Notes: generated from the sequence alone by a model not told the origin. A stretch of 64,000 nt of DNA from Halovibrio variabilis (GCF_007991175.1 NZ_BJXV01000019.1:1-64000); one strand, 5' to 3'. Counted from the stretch's first letter, positions 46,094 to 55,800 are shown. Numbers and translations are program-made.

Positions 46094-46645
46094 GCATGAT
46101 GCCAACTTAGCGTTTTCCGCGCCTACCCAGGCTTTTATCCAGTGGACAATCGATTCGCTATCGTCAAGATTTAACTGGGTCACTGCTGCCGCCAAGTCAA
46201 AAGGCGGCGGCCCACTGAGCGCGACGGCCTCAACCCATGGACCGGTTAAAATAGCCGCATCGCCAATCCCCGCACGGTAAAGCACCAGCTTGGGAATCGG
46301 CCAGGCTTTAAAGCCCTCCACAATTACTAGGTCCGGCTTGTGCGGCACCATAAAGGTAAGCAGCTGCGCTAAATCCGGCTCGGTTTGGTCAGGCGTTTCC
46401 TGCATCAGGGCAAACCGCTGATGGGAGGCTACCAGCACCGGTGCGGCACCCGCGCGGCGCAGCTTGTAACTATCTTTACCGGGCTTATCCACCTCAAATG
46501 AGTGATGCGCATGCTTAATCACGGCGACGTTTAGGCCATGCTCGCCCAAACGCGGCAGCAGTTTCTCTAACAGCGTCGTTTTGCCGGTGCCGCTCCAGGC
46601 AGCAATCCCCAGCACGGGAAAAGAGGCGCTTAATTGATTAGCCAT
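46088..46645 (-). CDS. mobB: Molybdopterin-guanine dinucleotide biosynthesis protein MobB
   Basis: GTP-binding adaptor that helps MobA make the guanine dinucleotide form of the molybdenum cofactor. The Walker A motif GIAAWSGTGKTTLLEKL lies at residues 13-29, with KHAHHSFEVDKPGKDS and VIVEGFK also typical. 185 aa. AGGAG lies 8 nt before the ATG. It precedes the moaC-moaD fusion and moaE on the same strand, across the repeat array. Confidence 0.92.
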   Translation of the reverse strand: MANQLSASFPVLGIAAWSGTGKTTLLEKLLPRLGEHGLNVAVIKHAHHSFEVDKPGKDSYKLRRAGAAPVLVASHQRFALMQETPDQTEPDLAQLLTFMVPHKPDLVIVEGFKAWPIPKLVLYRAGIGDAAILTGPWVEAVALSGPPPFDLAAAVTQLNLDDSESIVHWIKAWVGAENAKLASCT

Positions 46646-46697
46646 AACTGATACTCCTATTGACGCCCCAAGCGACGCTTACTGCGCCCTCAAGAGG

Positions 46698-47930
46698 TTA
46701 CTCGCCCTCTTGCTCTCTGGGTAATAGCCAGTTCAACGCAATTCCGACCAGGGCAGCCAAGCTGACACCTTGCAGGGTAAACTGACCACCGCCAAACTGC
46801 ATACCGCCTATACCAAAGACCAGTATTAGCGAGACCACGACCAAGTTACGCGGCGCGGTCAGTGATTGCCCGGCGCGCACCAGCGTGTTCATACCGACCA
46901 CTGCGATAGAACCAAACAGCAGCGTCATAATCCCCCCCATCACCGGGGCGGGAATGGTTTGCAACAGCGCCCCCAGTTTAGAGACAAAAGCCAGCACGAT
47001 GGCGATAATCGCGGCCACGACCATGTATTTGGGATTAAACGCGCGGGTCAGCGTTACCGCGCCGGTGACTTCCGAGTAGGTCGTATTCGGCGGGCCACCC
47101 AGCAGCGCCGCAACGCTGGTCGCCAGCCCATCGCCGAGTAAAGTACGGTGTAAGCCGGGTTTTTCAAGGTAATTTTTGCGCGTCACCGAGCCAATGGCAA
47201 CCATGTCTCCGATATGCTCGACCGCTGGGGCAATCGCGACCGGAATCATAAATAGGATAGCCGCCCAATGAAAACTGGGGGCCGTAAAGCCGGGTACCGA
47301 TAGCCACGCCGCCTCGCGCACCGGGGTAAAGTCCACCACGCCCATTAGCAACGCCAAGCCATAGCCGGTAACGATACCACCGACAATCGGCACCAGACGC
47401 AGCAAGCCGCGACCGAACACAGCAAGCACCAGGGTGACTAGCAAGCTGGTCATGGAAAGAAAGATGGCCAGCCCATAGCCAATATTATCGCTGTTTTCAC
47501 CGGTCGCCATGCTCACCGCTACCGGCGCTAGCGCCAAGCCGATCACCATAATCACTGGCCCTACAACGACCGCTGGCAGCAAACGATGTAGCCAGGCGGT
47601 GCCTTTCAGCCGCACCGCCTGTGAAATGCCCACATAGACCAGCCCCGCTGCCATTAGCCCGCCCATTGTGGCGGACACGCCAAAACTCGCAATGGAGCCC
47701 TGAATAGGCGCAATAAACGCAAACGATGAGGCTAAAAACACCGGCACACTCTGCTTAGTGACCGCATGAAACACCAGCGTACCTGCCCCGGCCGTAAATA
47801 GCGCAACGCTGGGGTCAAGCCCGGTCAAAAGCGGCACCAGCACCAGGGCACCAAACGCCACAAACAGCATTTGCGCGCCGGTTAGCAGCAGTTTAAGCCA
47901 CGAATCAGCCTTACTGGCGGTGTCACTCAT
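46698..47930 (-). CDS. uraA: Uracil-xanthine permease family transporter (UraA)
   Basis: Proton-coupled nucleobase importer of the NCS2 family. The 410 aa show about 14 hydrophobic segments; QSVPVFLASSFAFIAPIQ, AVEHIGDMVAIGSVTRKN and GGPPNTTYSEVTGAVTLTRAFNP are the NCS2 signature regions, with the substrate-binding Glu in AVEHIGD. ATG at 47930 has AGGAG 8 nt upstream. It follows upp, the enzyme that traps uracil, which supports uracil as substrate; a strong terminator lies between the two genes. Confidence 0.9.
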   Translation of the reverse strand: MSDTASKADSWLKLLLTGAQMLFVAFGALVLVPLLTGLDPSVALFTAGAGTLVFHAVTKQSVPVFLASSFAFIAPIQGSIASFGVSATMGGLMAAGLVYVGISQAVRLKGTAWLHRLLPAVVVGPVIMVIGLALAPVAVSMATGENSDNIGYGLAIFLSMTSLLVTLVLAVFGRGLLRLVPIVGGIVTGYGLALLMGVVDFTPVREAAWLSVPGFTAPSFHWAAILFMIPVAIAPAVEHIGDMVAIGSVTRKNYLEKPGLHRTLLGDGLATSVAALLGGPPNTTYSEVTGAVTLTRAFNPKYMVVAAIIAIVLAFVSKLGALLQTIPAPVMGGIMTLLFGSIAVVGMNTLVRAGQSLTAPRNLVVVSLILVFGIGGMQFGGGQFTLQGVSLAALVGIALNWLLPREQEGE

Positions 47931-47971
47931 GAGAGAACTCCTAAAAGGTTGCGAATAATAGGGCAAAAAAA

Positions 47972-47998
47972 TGCCCCTAGCGCGAAGCGCAAGGGGCA
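47972..47998 (-). terminator. Intrinsic terminator between upp and uraA
   Basis: TGCCCCT and AGGGGCA arms with an extra GCGC/GCGC pairing are followed on the minus strand by a run of seven T. It lies downstream of upp and 40 nt before the uraA start, so it could attenuate or separate uraA expression. Confidence 0.88.
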
Positions 47999-48014
47999 AT
48001 GTGTCGAAGGACGC

Positions 48015-48644
48015 TCAGCGCGTTCCAAAAATCTTATCGCCAGCGTCACCAAGGCCCGGAACGATATAGCCATTTTCATCCAGGCGGTCGTCAATCGAGG
48101 CCGTGTAAATCTCTATATCCGGATACGCTGCCTGCACCCGCTTGATCCCTTCAGGCGCGGCGACGAGCACAATCACCTTCATATGCTCGCAGCCGCGCTC
48201 GCGTAGCATGTCCAGCGTTGCCACCATCGAACCGCCGGTGGCGAGCATGGGGTCAATCACAATCGCCATGCGCTCTTTGATGTCGTTTGCAAACTTGGCA
48301 AAGTAAGGCACCGGCTGAAGCGTCTCTTCATCGCGGTAAAGGCCAACAACGCTAACCCGCGCACTGGGGATCAAATCCGTCACGCCTTCTAACATGCCGA
48401 GCCCGGCACGCAGAATCGGCACGACCGTGACTTTTTTTCCCTTCAAACGCTGGGTGGCAATCGGCTCGCCGTTCCATCCCTGGATTTCATGATCTTCCAG
48501 CTCCAGGCCTTTGGTGGCTTCGTAGGTCAACAGCTTGGCGACTTCACCTGCCAGCTCACGAAAGCTCTTGGTGCTAAGATCCACTTCGCGCATCAGACCC
48601 AGCTTATGCTGAACAAGCGGATGGTTAATGGCGTAAACACTCAT
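48015..48644 (-). CDS. upp: Uracil phosphoribosyltransferase
   Basis: Converts uracil and PRPP to UMP. The 209 aa show [14 protein letters not shown] and the PRPP loop region [15 protein letters not shown]. Length and the opening [18 protein letters not shown] match Upp. GAGGAAGT precedes the ATG. A predicted promoter lies about 70 nt upstream, and a terminator follows before uraA. Confidence 0.96.
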   Translation of the reverse strand: MSVYAINHPLVQHKLGLMREVDLSTKSFRELAGEVAKLLTYEATKGLELEDHEIQGWNGEPIATQRLKGKKVTVVPILRAGLGMLEGVTDLIPSARVSVVGLYRDEETLQPVPYFAKFANDIKERMAIVIDPMLATGGSMVATLDMLRERGCEHMKVIVLVAAPEGIKRVQAAYPDIEIYTASIDDRLDENGYIVPGLGDAGDKIFGTR

Positions 48645-48714
48645 GGGACTTCCTCACTGCAGGGGGTTCAGAATGACAACCAGAGCTGCATCAGCTAGGC
48701 GCAAAATTGCGCGT

Positions 48715-48743
48715 ATTCTACCCGCAACCACTTGCAAGGTTAA
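48715..48743 (-). promoter_or_regulatory. Predicted sigma70 promoter of upp
   Basis: On the minus strand, -35 TTAACC (48738-48743) and -10 TAGAAT (48715-48720) are 17 nt apart. The -35 overlaps the end of ung, so upp could be transcribed independently of the upstream genes. Confidence 0.5.
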
Positions 48744-49423
48744 GGGGTTTCCGGCAATTGCCACTCAATGGGGGCCCGCCCCTGGGCTTGCAGGAATTGA
48801 TTGGCCTGAGAAAAATGCCGGGTACCAAAAAAGCCCCGGTGCGCAGAGAGCGGTGAAGGGTGCGGCGCTTCGAGTATTAAATGGCGCTGCGGGTCGATTA
48901 ACGCCTTTTTCTGGCGCGCATGGCTGCCCCATAGCAGAAACACACACGGCGGCGCATGCTGGCTGACGGTCTCAATCGCACGGTCAGTGAACGGCTCCCA
49001 CCCCTTACCGCGATGCGACGCCGCGTTACCCTGCTCCACAGTGAGCGAGGTGTTTAATAGCAGCACGCCCTGCTTTGCCCAGGCCTCCAGGCAACCGTGA
49101 CTCACAGGGGTAAACCCCACATCGGCGGCCAATTCTTTATAAATATTGGCCAGCGACGGCGGCACCGGAACCCCAGGCTGTACGGAAAAGCACAGACCGT
49201 GAGCCTGATCCGGACCGTGATAAGGATCCTGGCCTAAAATGACCACCTTAACGTCACTCAACGGCGTCAGCTCAAAAGCGCGGAACCATTGCGAGGAGTG
49301 CGGATAAATGGTTTTTTTGGCCGCTTTCTGCTGCGCCAAAAAATCCTTGAGCGCGCGCATATAGTCAGCCTGGAACTCACTGCCCAGCCACTGGTTCCAA
49401 TCGTCGGGAAGTGGATTGGCCAT
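48740..49423 (-). CDS. ung: Uracil-DNA glycosylase
   Basis: Removes uracil from DNA, the first step of base excision repair. Family 1 motifs are complete: [18 protein letters not shown] with the catalytic Asp, LLNTSLTV, and [17 protein letters not shown]. 227 aa from the ATG at 49423, six nt after GAGG; the adjacent ATG at 49426 is too close to that site. It follows gpt by a few bases. Confidence 0.97.
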   Translation of the reverse strand: MANPLPDDWNQWLGSEFQADYMRALKDFLAQQKAAKKTIYPHSSQWFRAFELTPLSDVKVVILGQDPYHGPDQAHGLCFSVQPGVPVPPSLANIYKELAADVGFTPVSHGCLEAWAKQGVLLLNTSLTVEQGNAASHRGKGWEPFTDRAIETVSQHAPPCVFLLWGSHARQKKALIDPQRHLILEAPHPSPLSAHRGFFGTRHFSQANQFLQAQGRAPIEWQLPETP

Positions 49424-49425
49424 CA

Positions 49426-49905
49426 TTACCTCTTCATTTGGTCAACAAGCGGCTCAACGTAAGCAATGCCCATGTCCCAAGGAAACTGGATCCAGCACTG
49501 CTGGCCCACTTCCGTCAGGTATTGATCCACCAACGGACGACCGTCTGGCTTGGCATAGATAGTCACAAAATGCGCCTTGGGCAGCATTTTACGCACCGCG
49601 CGGGCCGTTTTCCCGGTATCCACTAGGTCATCCACGAGCAGCCAGCCATCACCGTCGTGATCGACGCCCTTCATAATATCCAGGCCGCCTTGATCCATAT
49701 GGTCGTAGCTTTTAATGCACACGGTATCGATCAGGCGGATATTCAGCTCCCGGGCAATGAGCGCGGCGGGAATTAAGCCACCGCGAGTAATCGCGACGAT
49801 GCCTTTAAAATCCCGCTCGATCATCTGGTGGCAAAGGGTGCGGACATCGCGGTGCAACTGATCCCAGGAAACAGTAAAATGTTGATGGTAGCGGTCGCTG
49901 CTCAT
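49426..49905 (-). CDS. gpt: Xanthine phosphoribosyltransferase
   Basis: Salvages xanthine and guanine with PRPP. The 159 aa carry [25 protein letters not shown], and the PRPP motif [14 protein letters not shown]; length and N-terminal [19 protein letters not shown] match E. coli Gpt. It begins 6 nt after the apt stop and ends at the ung start, so all three are probably on one transcript. Confidence 0.92.
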   Translation of the reverse strand: MSSDRYHQHFTVSWDQLHRDVRTLCHQMIERDFKGIVAITRGGLIPAALIARELNIRLIDTVCIKSYDHMDQGGLDIMKGVDHDGDGWLLVDDLVDTGKTARAVRKMLPKAHFVTIYAKPDGRPLVDQYLTEVGQQCWIQFPWDMGIAYVEPLVDQMKR

Positions 49906-49911
49906 GGCGGA

Positions 49912-50457
49912 TTACTCGTTTTCGTTGAAGGAACAAACCGCAAATACGCTGTAACCCGCATCACGAATTTTCTGCGCACCACCCAGCTCAGGCAGGTCAA
50001 TAATGGTGGCTGTTTCGACCACCTGACCACCGCTGCGCTGAATTAAATTGGCCGCTGCCAGCATGGTGCCGCCGGTAGCGATCAGATCATCCATCAGCAG
50101 AATACGATCATCTTGTTGGAACGCATCGGCGTGCAGCTCTACTTCCGAATGCCCGTACTCCAGCTTATAAGTCTCGCTGATAGTCTTGAAGGGCAGCTTG
50201 CCCTTTTTACGTACCGGCACAAAGCTGCAGCCCAACTCATAAGCGAGCGGCGCGCCAATAATAAAACCACGCGCATCAATAGCCGCGATGGCATCCAGGT
50301 TCATTTCCTGATAACGGTGTACGAAGCTATCGATCAGCTTGCGAAAGGCAGCGCTATTTTGCAGCAAGGGGGTGATATCGCGAAAATTCACGCCCTGCTC
50401 AGGCCAATCGGGAACCGTGCGGATAACGGACTTAATGTAGTCGCCGTAAATGCTCAT
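49912..50457 (-). CDS. apt: Adenine phosphoribosyltransferase
   Basis: Converts adenine and PRPP to AMP. The 181 aa carry [39 protein letters not shown] and the PRPP motif [20 protein letters not shown] lies 5 nt before the ATG at 50457; the open frame extends into the permease gene but without support. Competes for adenine with the deaminase at 1300. Confidence 0.95.
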   Translation of the reverse strand: MSIYGDYIKSVIRTVPDWPEQGVNFRDITPLLQNSAAFRKLIDSFVHRYQEMNLDAIAAIDARGFIIGAPLAYELGCSFVPVRKKGKLPFKTISETYKLEYGHSEVELHADAFQQDDRILLMDDLIATGGTMLAAANLIQRSGGQVVETATIIDLPELGGAQKIRDAGYSVFAVCSFNENE

Positions 50458-50497
50458 CGCGTCTCTCATTGAGTAATAAAAAAGGGTCAGGGGCCAA

Positions 50498-51796
50498 TCA
50501 CCCCATGAACAGGAATCTTGCCGCAAACACCAGCGCTAAAATGATCACCGCCGGGTTCAAATCTTTGAAGCGGCCGGCTAACGTTTTAATCGCCACGTAG
50601 CTGATAAAGCCGAGTGCGATACCTTCCGCAATCGAAAACGTCAACGGCATCGCCAGGGCAGCAATAAGCACCGGTGCAGCTTCAGTGGGGTCGTCCCAAT
50701 CGGCATGCGCTAAGCTACCCGTCATCAATACGGCCACATAAAGCAGCGCGCCCGCCGTCGCGTAAGCCGGAATGGAGCCCGCCAGCGGCGCAAAGAATAG
50801 GCTAATCAGGAACATGCCAGCTACCACCACGGCGGTCAAACCGGTACGCCCACCCGACGCAATACCCGCCGTTGATTCAATATAGCTAGTGGTTGTCGAG
50901 GTACCCAACACAGCACCGGCCATCGACGCGGTGCTGTCGGCCATCATGGCGCGACCAATGCGCGGCATTTTGCCGTCTTTATCCAGCAGTTTACCGCGAT
51001 GGGCAACGCCTATCAGCGTGCCGGAGGTGTCGAACAGGTCGACAAACAGGAAGGCAAAAATCACGCTGAGCATCGCCACATCCAGCGCGCCCACCAAATC
51101 CATGGCCATAAAGGTCGGCGCAATCGACGGCGGCATCGACATCAGACCGCCATACTCATTGTGGCCCAGCAGTATGGCAATGACGGTGATGCCCAAAATG
51201 CCAATCATCACCGCACCGGTCACTCTTAAATAAGACAGCGCGGTGATCACGAAGAAGCCCAGCAACGCATAAATGGCCGACGGCTGCGAGAGATCCCCCA
51301 GCGTCACGAAAGTAGCGGGGTCGGCCACCACAATGCCAGCGTTTTTAAGCGCAATCATGGCCAAGAACAAACCGATACCCGCGGCGATACCCAAGCGCAG
51401 CGTCATCGGGATAGCGTTAATAATCCACTCGCGTATTTTAAAAATACTGAGTAAAAAGAACGTTAGACCGGAGAAGAAAACCGCCCCCAAGGCCGCCTCC
51501 CAGGTATATCCCATGCCCAGCACCACGCCATAGGTGAAAAAGGCGTTCAAGCCCATACCCGGCGCTTGGGCAATCGGGTAATTTGCCCATAACCCCATTA
51601 TCAAACAGCCAATAGCGGCGGCTAGGCAGGTAGCAACAAACACCGCCCCCGCGTCCATACCGGCTTCGGAAAGAATGCTCGGGTTAACAAAGATGATGTA
51701 GGCCATCGTCAGGAAAGTGGTAATCCCGGCAATAACTTCTGTTTTGACGTTGGTATTGTGCTCAGTGAGCTTGAAATAACTATCCAGACGTTTCAT
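50498..51796 (-). CDS. Purine nucleobase permease, AdeP/GhxP/PbuG type (NCS2 AzgA-like)
   Basis: Proton-dependent importer of adenine, guanine or hypoxanthine. The 432 aa hold about 12-14 hydrophobic segments with [22 protein letters not shown] at the N-terminus, [13 protein letters not shown], and [17 protein letters not shown], which are hallmarks of the AzgA-like branch of NCS2. The ATG at 51796 fits the known N-terminus [10 protein letters not shown]. It is upstream of apt and gpt on the same strand, so uptake and capture are linked. Exact purine cannot be assigned. Confidence 0.88.
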   Translation of the reverse strand: MKRLDSYFKLTEHNTNVKTEVIAGITTFLTMAYIIFVNPSILSEAGMDAGAVFVATCLAAAIGCLIMGLWANYPIAQAPGMGLNAFFTYGVVLGMGYTWEAALGAVFFSGLTFFLLSIFKIREWIINAIPMTLRLGIAAGIGLFLAMIALKNAGIVVADPATFVTLGDLSQPSAIYALLGFFVITALSYLRVTGAVMIGILGITVIAILLGHNEYGGLMSMPPSIAPTFMAMDLVGALDVAMLSVIFAFLFVDLFDTSGTLIGVAHRGKLLDKDGKMPRIGRAMMADSTASMAGAVLGTSTTTSYIESTAGIASGGRTGLTAVVVAGMFLISLFFAPLAGSIPAYATAGALLYVAVLMTGSLAHADWDDPTEAAPVLIAALAMPLTFSIAEGIALGFISYVAIKTLAGRFKDLNPAVIILALVFAARFLFMG

Positions 51797-51863
51797 GAAT
51801 CTTCTTATCCTTACACATGAGCGTGCGTTCTGGTGCCGAGAAAAGCCGCACATACTACCGAAA

Positions 51864-51883
51864 CGCTCGCAGCGATGCGAGCG
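51864..51883 (-). other. Perfect hairpin in the leader of the purine permease
   Basis: CGCTCGCA and TGCGAGCG form an 8-bp stem around a 4-nt loop, 68 nt upstream of the permease start. A second stem, AGCGGGAC/GTCCCGCT at 51906-51937 (16-nt loop), follows toward ribE and may end its transcript. I do not recognise a purine riboswitch here. Confidence 0.5.
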
Positions 51884-52014
51884 CCTCATTATGGCGACTA
51901 ACGAAAGCGGGACCCGCTGTTATGAAACAGTCCCGCTGTTATATGCCCAAGCAATCTTTAGGCCATGACCTAACCGATCGGTCAACAAGAAAGTAAATAA
52001 ACTCGCTAGCGAAG

Positions 52015-52647
52015 CTACGGTGCCACTTTTTGCTGTGCCAGCACGCGCTCGACGGTTTCAACAATCACCTGGGTTTGCGGATCAATTTCAATGTTGACCT
52101 GATCGCCCGGGGCTCGGTCTTGTAAGATAGTGCGTGTTAGTGTTTCCGGGATTAAATTGACGCTGAACTCCACCCCGCCGCGCTCAACGTGGCGTACGTC
52201 ACCAATGGTCAAGCTGATACCGTCCACCCCGATATAGCCTTTTTCAAACACGAACCGGCCCAGCCTTTCCGGCAGAGCAAACCACAGCCGGCGGTTGTTC
52301 GGCGCCTCTTCAATGGCCACCACTTCGGCCATTGAGATGATATGCCCCGACATGGAGTGCCCACCAATCTCATCACCAAAACGCGCCGCACGCTCTATAT
52401 TGACGCATTGCCCAGGGGTAATTGCACCAAGATTGGTCAATCGCAAGGTTTCACGCATCAAATCAAAACTCACGCGGTCGCCTTCAATCGCGGTGACGGT
52501 CAAACAAACACCGTTGTGCGCCACCGATGCCCCCATTTCAAGCCCATCACGCATCAAGGGCGGCATTTCCAACACGTGCACGCGAAACGCCTCTAATTCG
52601 TGGACCGCCACTACCTTGGCTACGCCCTGCACAATACCGGTAAACAT
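52015..52647 (-). CDS. ribE: Riboflavin synthase alpha subunit
   Basis: Dismutates two lumazines to make riboflavin. The 210 aa consist of two similar beta-barrel halves: MFTGIVQGVAKV, GASVAHNGVCLTVT in the first and GHSMSGHIISMAEV, GYIGVDGISLTIG in the second. ATG at 52647 follows AGGGAGAAAGGG; a longer frame to 52680 is unsupported. It stands apart from other rib genes, and no FMN riboswitch pattern was seen upstream. Confidence 0.93.
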   Translation of the reverse strand: MFTGIVQGVAKVVAVHELEAFRVHVLEMPPLMRDGLEMGASVAHNGVCLTVTAIEGDRVSFDLMRETLRLTNLGAITPGQCVNIERAARFGDEIGGHSMSGHIISMAEVVAIEEAPNNRRLWFALPERLGRFVFEKGYIGVDGISLTIGDVRHVERGGVEFSVNLIPETLTRTILQDRAPGDQVNIEIDPQTQVIVETVERVLAQQKVAP

Positions 52648-52902
52648 AACGCCCTTTCTCCCTTCAGCCGTAAAAAACAAAGGTTCAATCCAGCAAGCTT
52701 ACTACTGGTGCCTCACCATTGTGCAGTCTTCAGCGCGGTGATATTCACATTGACCCTGTTTTTACCTCTTGAGGAAAATAAAACGGCTAACCAAACACAC
52801 CAATGCTCAACGTCAGAAGCAGCACTAATAGCTTTAAAAGCTATATATTTTAGTCAATAACGCTATTAATAGCTCATAAACCATAAAATAAGCCGCCAAT
52901 AA

Positions 52903-52931
52903 TTGACTAAATGGCTGGCTCTCTTTAAAGT
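52903..52931 (+). promoter_or_regulatory. Predicted sigma70 promoter of the metN leader or a small RNA
   Basis: -35 TTGACT (52903-52908) and -10 TAAAGT (52926-52931) are spaced by 17 nt. Transcription would begin near 52938, about 216 nt before metN. The region from 52648 to 52900 is AT-rich and shows no gene. Confidence 0.55.
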
Positions 52932-52937
52932 ATTTGC

Positions 52938-53076
52938 CCGATTGTAACGACGCCGATTTGTACCCATATTGCGGGCGTCTGCTAGGTCATTGGCTTTGTA
53001 CTGGTTACTGACCTGGTAAAGTGCAGCTAAAAGGGTGTGTCCAGCGTTGATGGCCACCCACCAGGGTGGCTTTTTT
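52938..53076 (+). ncRNA. Candidate attenuated leader or small RNA upstream of metN
   Basis: Between the predicted start near 52938 and a classical terminator at 53053-53076 lies about 140 nt with GGTCA/TGACC and other small pairings but no coding frame. It is either a stand-alone small RNA or the aborted form of the metNIQ leader. No match to SAM, SAH or T-box patterns that I know. Confidence 0.4.
53053..53076 (+). terminator. Intrinsic terminator 78 nt before metN
   Basis: GCCACCC and GGGTGGC form a 7-bp stem with an ACCA loop, followed directly by six T. It would stop any transcript coming from upstream before metN. Confidence 0.9.
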
Positions 53077-53124
53077 GTGTTTCAGCCTATTTTAACCCGC
53101 CTTAAGCTTGCACCCCCGCACTCC

Positions 53125-53150
53125 GTCTACGGCCTAACGGTAAGGCAGAC
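53125..53150 (+). promoter_or_regulatory. Hairpin covering the metN ribosome binding site
   Basis: GTCT and GCCT (53125-53128, 53132-53135) pair with AGGC and AGAC (53143-53150); the TAAGG ribosome binding site lies in the 3' arm, 4 nt before the ATG. It could control translation. No ligand or protein is suggested by the sequence. Confidence 0.45.
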
Positions 53151-53153
53151 GCA

Positions 53154-54212
53154 ATGATTGAACTTCGCAATGTCAGCAAAACCTATTTCAGTAGCCACAA
53201 GGGCAGTCGCACCCATGCCGTTCATGCGCTAAAAAATGCCAGCCTCACCGTCCCCAAGGGTACGATTCACGGTGTTATTGGCCTCTCCGGCGCTGGCAAA
53301 TCCACTTTGATACGCTGCGTCAATCTATTAGAGCGCCCGACTAGCGGCAGCGTCATTGTCGATGACCAGGAAATGACGCGTTTGAGCCGCTCGGCACTCA
53401 ATCGCTCCCGCCATCGCATCGGCATGATTTTTCAGCACTTCAATTTGCTTACCACACGCACGGTATTTGACAACGTCGCCCTGCCCCTTGAACTGATGGG
53501 GCAAAAACGCCACACCGTGCGCGACCGGGTTATTCCGCTACTGGAAATGGTCGGCTTGGCTGACAAAGCCAATCAATACCCGGCTCAGCTTTCCGGCGGT
53601 CAAAAGCAGCGGGTCGCAATTGCTCGGGCGCTGGCCAGCAAGCCGCAGGTATTGCTCTGTGATGAAGCCACCTCTGCCCTGGACCCGCAAACCACCAGCT
53701 CAATACTCGAGCTGCTGCGTGATATTAATCATCAGTTGGGTATTACCATCCTGTTGATCACCCACGAGATGGAAGTGGTTAAATCGATTTGCCACCGGGT
53801 GAGCCTGATTTCGGACGGCGAATTAGTGGAGGACTCGGAAGTCGGCGACTTCTTTACCGCCCCGCGCACCCAGCTGGGCCGTGAGTTTCTCAACGACTTC
53901 CTGCAGCTAACACCGCCCAAAGAGCTGATCGAACGACTTCTTGATGCCCCCGGCGACAACACCCACCCGGTGGTACGCCTAACGTTCTCGGGCGATGCAG
54001 TCTCAACGCCGCTGATTTCGCGCCTGGCCCGGGAGTGCGAGGTCGATGTCAGCATTTTACAAGCCAAAGTAGAGTCGATTCAGGAGCGCACCCTGGGCCT
54101 GATGATCGCGGAACTGCTGGGCACGCCGACGCAAACTCAGCAAGCCATGCACTATCTTGAATCTCATCAACTGCAAGTAGAGGTACTCGGCCATGTCCAG
54201 CGCAATGATTGA
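53154..54212 (+). CDS. metN: Methionine ABC transporter ATP-binding protein MetN
   Basis: ATPase of the high-affinity methionine importer. Walker A GLSGAGKST (about residue 43), signature LSGGQKQR (about 140) and Walker B LLCDEATSALD (about 165) are present, and the C-terminal ~100 residues form the NIL regulatory domain that binds methionine and inhibits transport. 352 aa. First gene of metNIQ; metI overlaps its 3' end. Leader structures upstream suggest RNA-level control. Confidence 0.96.
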   Translation: MIELRNVSKTYFSSHKGSRTHAVHALKNASLTVPKGTIHGVIGLSGAGKSTLIRCVNLLERPTSGSVIVDDQEMTRLSRSALNRSRHRIGMIFQHFNLLTTRTVFDNVALPLELMGQKRHTVRDRVIPLLEMVGLADKANQYPAQLSGGQKQRVAIARALASKPQVLLCDEATSALDPQTTSSILELLRDINHQLGITILLITHEMEVVKSICHRVSLISDGELVEDSEVGDFFTAPRTQLGREFLNDFLQLTPPKELIERLLDAPGDNTHPVVRLTFSGDAVSTPLISRLARECEVDVSILQAKVESIQERTLGLMIAELLGTPTQTQQAMHYLESHQLQVEVLGHVQRND

Positions 54213-54846
54213 GCTAATTTTACAGGCCACGCTGGATACCCTTTATATGGTGGCCATTTCAGGGTTTATTTCTACGCTCGTCGGCCTGCCCCTCGGCGTT
54301 ATGCTCTATGTCACGCGCCCGCGGCAAATATTGGCGAAACCGTTGCTTAATCAAGTGCTAAGCATCATTACCAATATCGGCCGCTCGATTCCGTTTATTA
54401 TTTTGATGGTGGCGATCATCCCTTTTACGCGCATGCTGGTAGGCACCTCGATCGGCATTAACGCTGCCTCTGTGCCACTGACGATTGCCGCTATTCCGTT
54501 TGTCGCTCGGCTGGTCGAGGCGGCGCTAAATGAAATCTCGCCGGGGTTAGTTGAAGCCGCCCAGGCCATGGGTGCAACGCCTTGGCAAATTATTGCCAAG
54601 GTACTGATTCCAGAAGCGCGCGGCGGGATTATGACCGGCTTGACGATCACCGTTGTGACACTGGTCAGCTACTCTGCCATGGCCGGTGCCGTAGGCGGCG
54701 GCGGCCTGGGCGACTTAGGCATTCGCTACGGCTATAACCGTTTCAACCCCACCATCATGATGATTACGGTGGTCATTTTGGTTGTCATGGTGCAAGGCTT
54801 TCAGAGCTTGGGCGACTACCTCGTACGTAAAAGCGACCGTAAGTAG
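54193..54846 (+). CDS. metI: Methionine ABC transporter permease MetI
   Basis: Inner-membrane channel subunit of the methionine importer. The 217 aa hold about five helices, and the EAA loop VEAAQAMGATPWQIIAKVLIPEA that contacts MetN is clear. It starts inside the end of metN (ATG at 54193 with AGAGG upstream; ATG at 54205 is an alternative). The next gene, metQ, follows after about 100 nt that contain CGGCAAT/ATTGCCG arms. Confidence 0.95.
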   Translation: MSSAMIELILQATLDTLYMVAISGFISTLVGLPLGVMLYVTRPRQILAKPLLNQVLSIITNIGRSIPFIILMVAIIPFTRMLVGTSIGINAASVPLTIAAIPFVARLVEAALNEISPGLVEAAQAMGATPWQIIAKVLIPEARGGIMTGLTITVVTLVSYSAMAGAVGGGGLGDLGIRYGYNRFNPTIMMITVVILVVMVQGFQSLGDYLVRKSDRK

Positions 54847-54949
54847 CAGCCCACCGAGCGGCAATCTGTTATAACAAAAATGCATTAGACAACGGTTTTT
54901 TATTGCCGCATCATTATATTATTATCAACAACGTCACTGGAGATACCTC

Positions 54950-55741
54950 ATGCAAAAACTGATTATGGGTAGCCTTACCGCCCTGGCCCTTGCGGTGAAC
55001 GTCGCTAACGCTGAAACCCACAGCATCAAAATGGGCACCGTTGCCGGCCCCGAAACCGAAATCATGGAAGTCGCCGCGCGCATTGCCAAAGAAGACTATG
55101 ACCTGGATGTCGAAATCATTGAATTTACTGATTACGTCACCCCCAATGTGGCCCTGGCCGATGGCAGCCTAGACGCCAACGCCTACCAGCATAAACCCTA
55201 CTTACAGTCGATGGTCGACGACCGTGGTTATGACTTGGCCATTGCCGGTTATACCTTCGTATACCCGATTGGCGCTTACTCGGAAAAATACGACAGCATC
55301 GACGACTTGCCTGACGGTGCCCAAATCGCACTGCCCAACGACCCTTCCAATGAAGGTCGCGCGCTTATCTTGATGCACAACGAAGGCCTGATCACCCTTA
55401 ACGATCCTGAATTCCTCGAAGCGACCCCCATCGATATAGCTGAAAACCCGCGCAATTTCCGTTTTCGTGAAATTGAAGCCGCACAGCTGCCTCGCGTGCT
55501 GCCTGATGTCGATATGGCCTTTATCAACAATACGTTCGCACAGCCAGCTGGCTTAAGCCTGGACGATGCATTGATCAAGGAAGGGCCAGAGTCGCCTTAC
55601 GTTAATCTGATCGCCGTGCGCGACGGCGATGAAGATCGTGAAGAGATTCAACAGCTGGTCGACGCCTACCAGCGTGATGAAGTCATTGAAAAAGCTGAAG
55701 AGTTATTTAAAGGTGCCGCGGTCCCAGGCTGGACAGAGTAG
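54950..55741 (+). CDS. metQ: Methionine-binding protein MetQ (periplasmic, no lipobox)
   Basis: Substrate-binding protein of the methionine importer (NlpA family). The 263 aa include TVAGPETEIMEVAARIAKEDYDLDVEIIEFTDYVTPN and DANAYQHKPYL, hallmark regions. The signal peptide ends in VANA followed by Glu; no Cys occurs there, so it should be a soluble periplasmic protein rather than a lipoprotein as in E. coli. The mature protein is strongly acidic, as expected for a halophile. GGAG lies 7 nt before the ATG. Confidence 0.93.
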   Translation: MQKLIMGSLTALALAVNVANAETHSIKMGTVAGPETEIMEVAARIAKEDYDLDVEIIEFTDYVTPNVALADGSLDANAYQHKPYLQSMVDDRGYDLAIAGYTFVYPIGAYSEKYDSIDDLPDGAQIALPNDPSNEGRALILMHNEGLITLNDPEFLEATPIDIAENPRNFRFREIEAAQLPRVLPDVDMAFINNTFAQPAGLSLDDALIKEGPESPYVNLIAVRDGDEDREEIQQLVDAYQRDEVIEKAEELFKGAAVPGWTE

Positions 55742-55800
55742 TGCTGTCTTAACAAGACTGGCTGAGCCATACCGCGAATTAGCCATCAATAGATGACACC

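Noticed and set aside
52648-52760. FMN riboswitch upstream of ribE
   Set aside because: None of the conserved FMN (RFN) element segments were seen on the minus strand.
52866-53057. 63-aa frame on the minus strand before metN
   Set aside because: It begins inside the terminator stem and has no homology hints.
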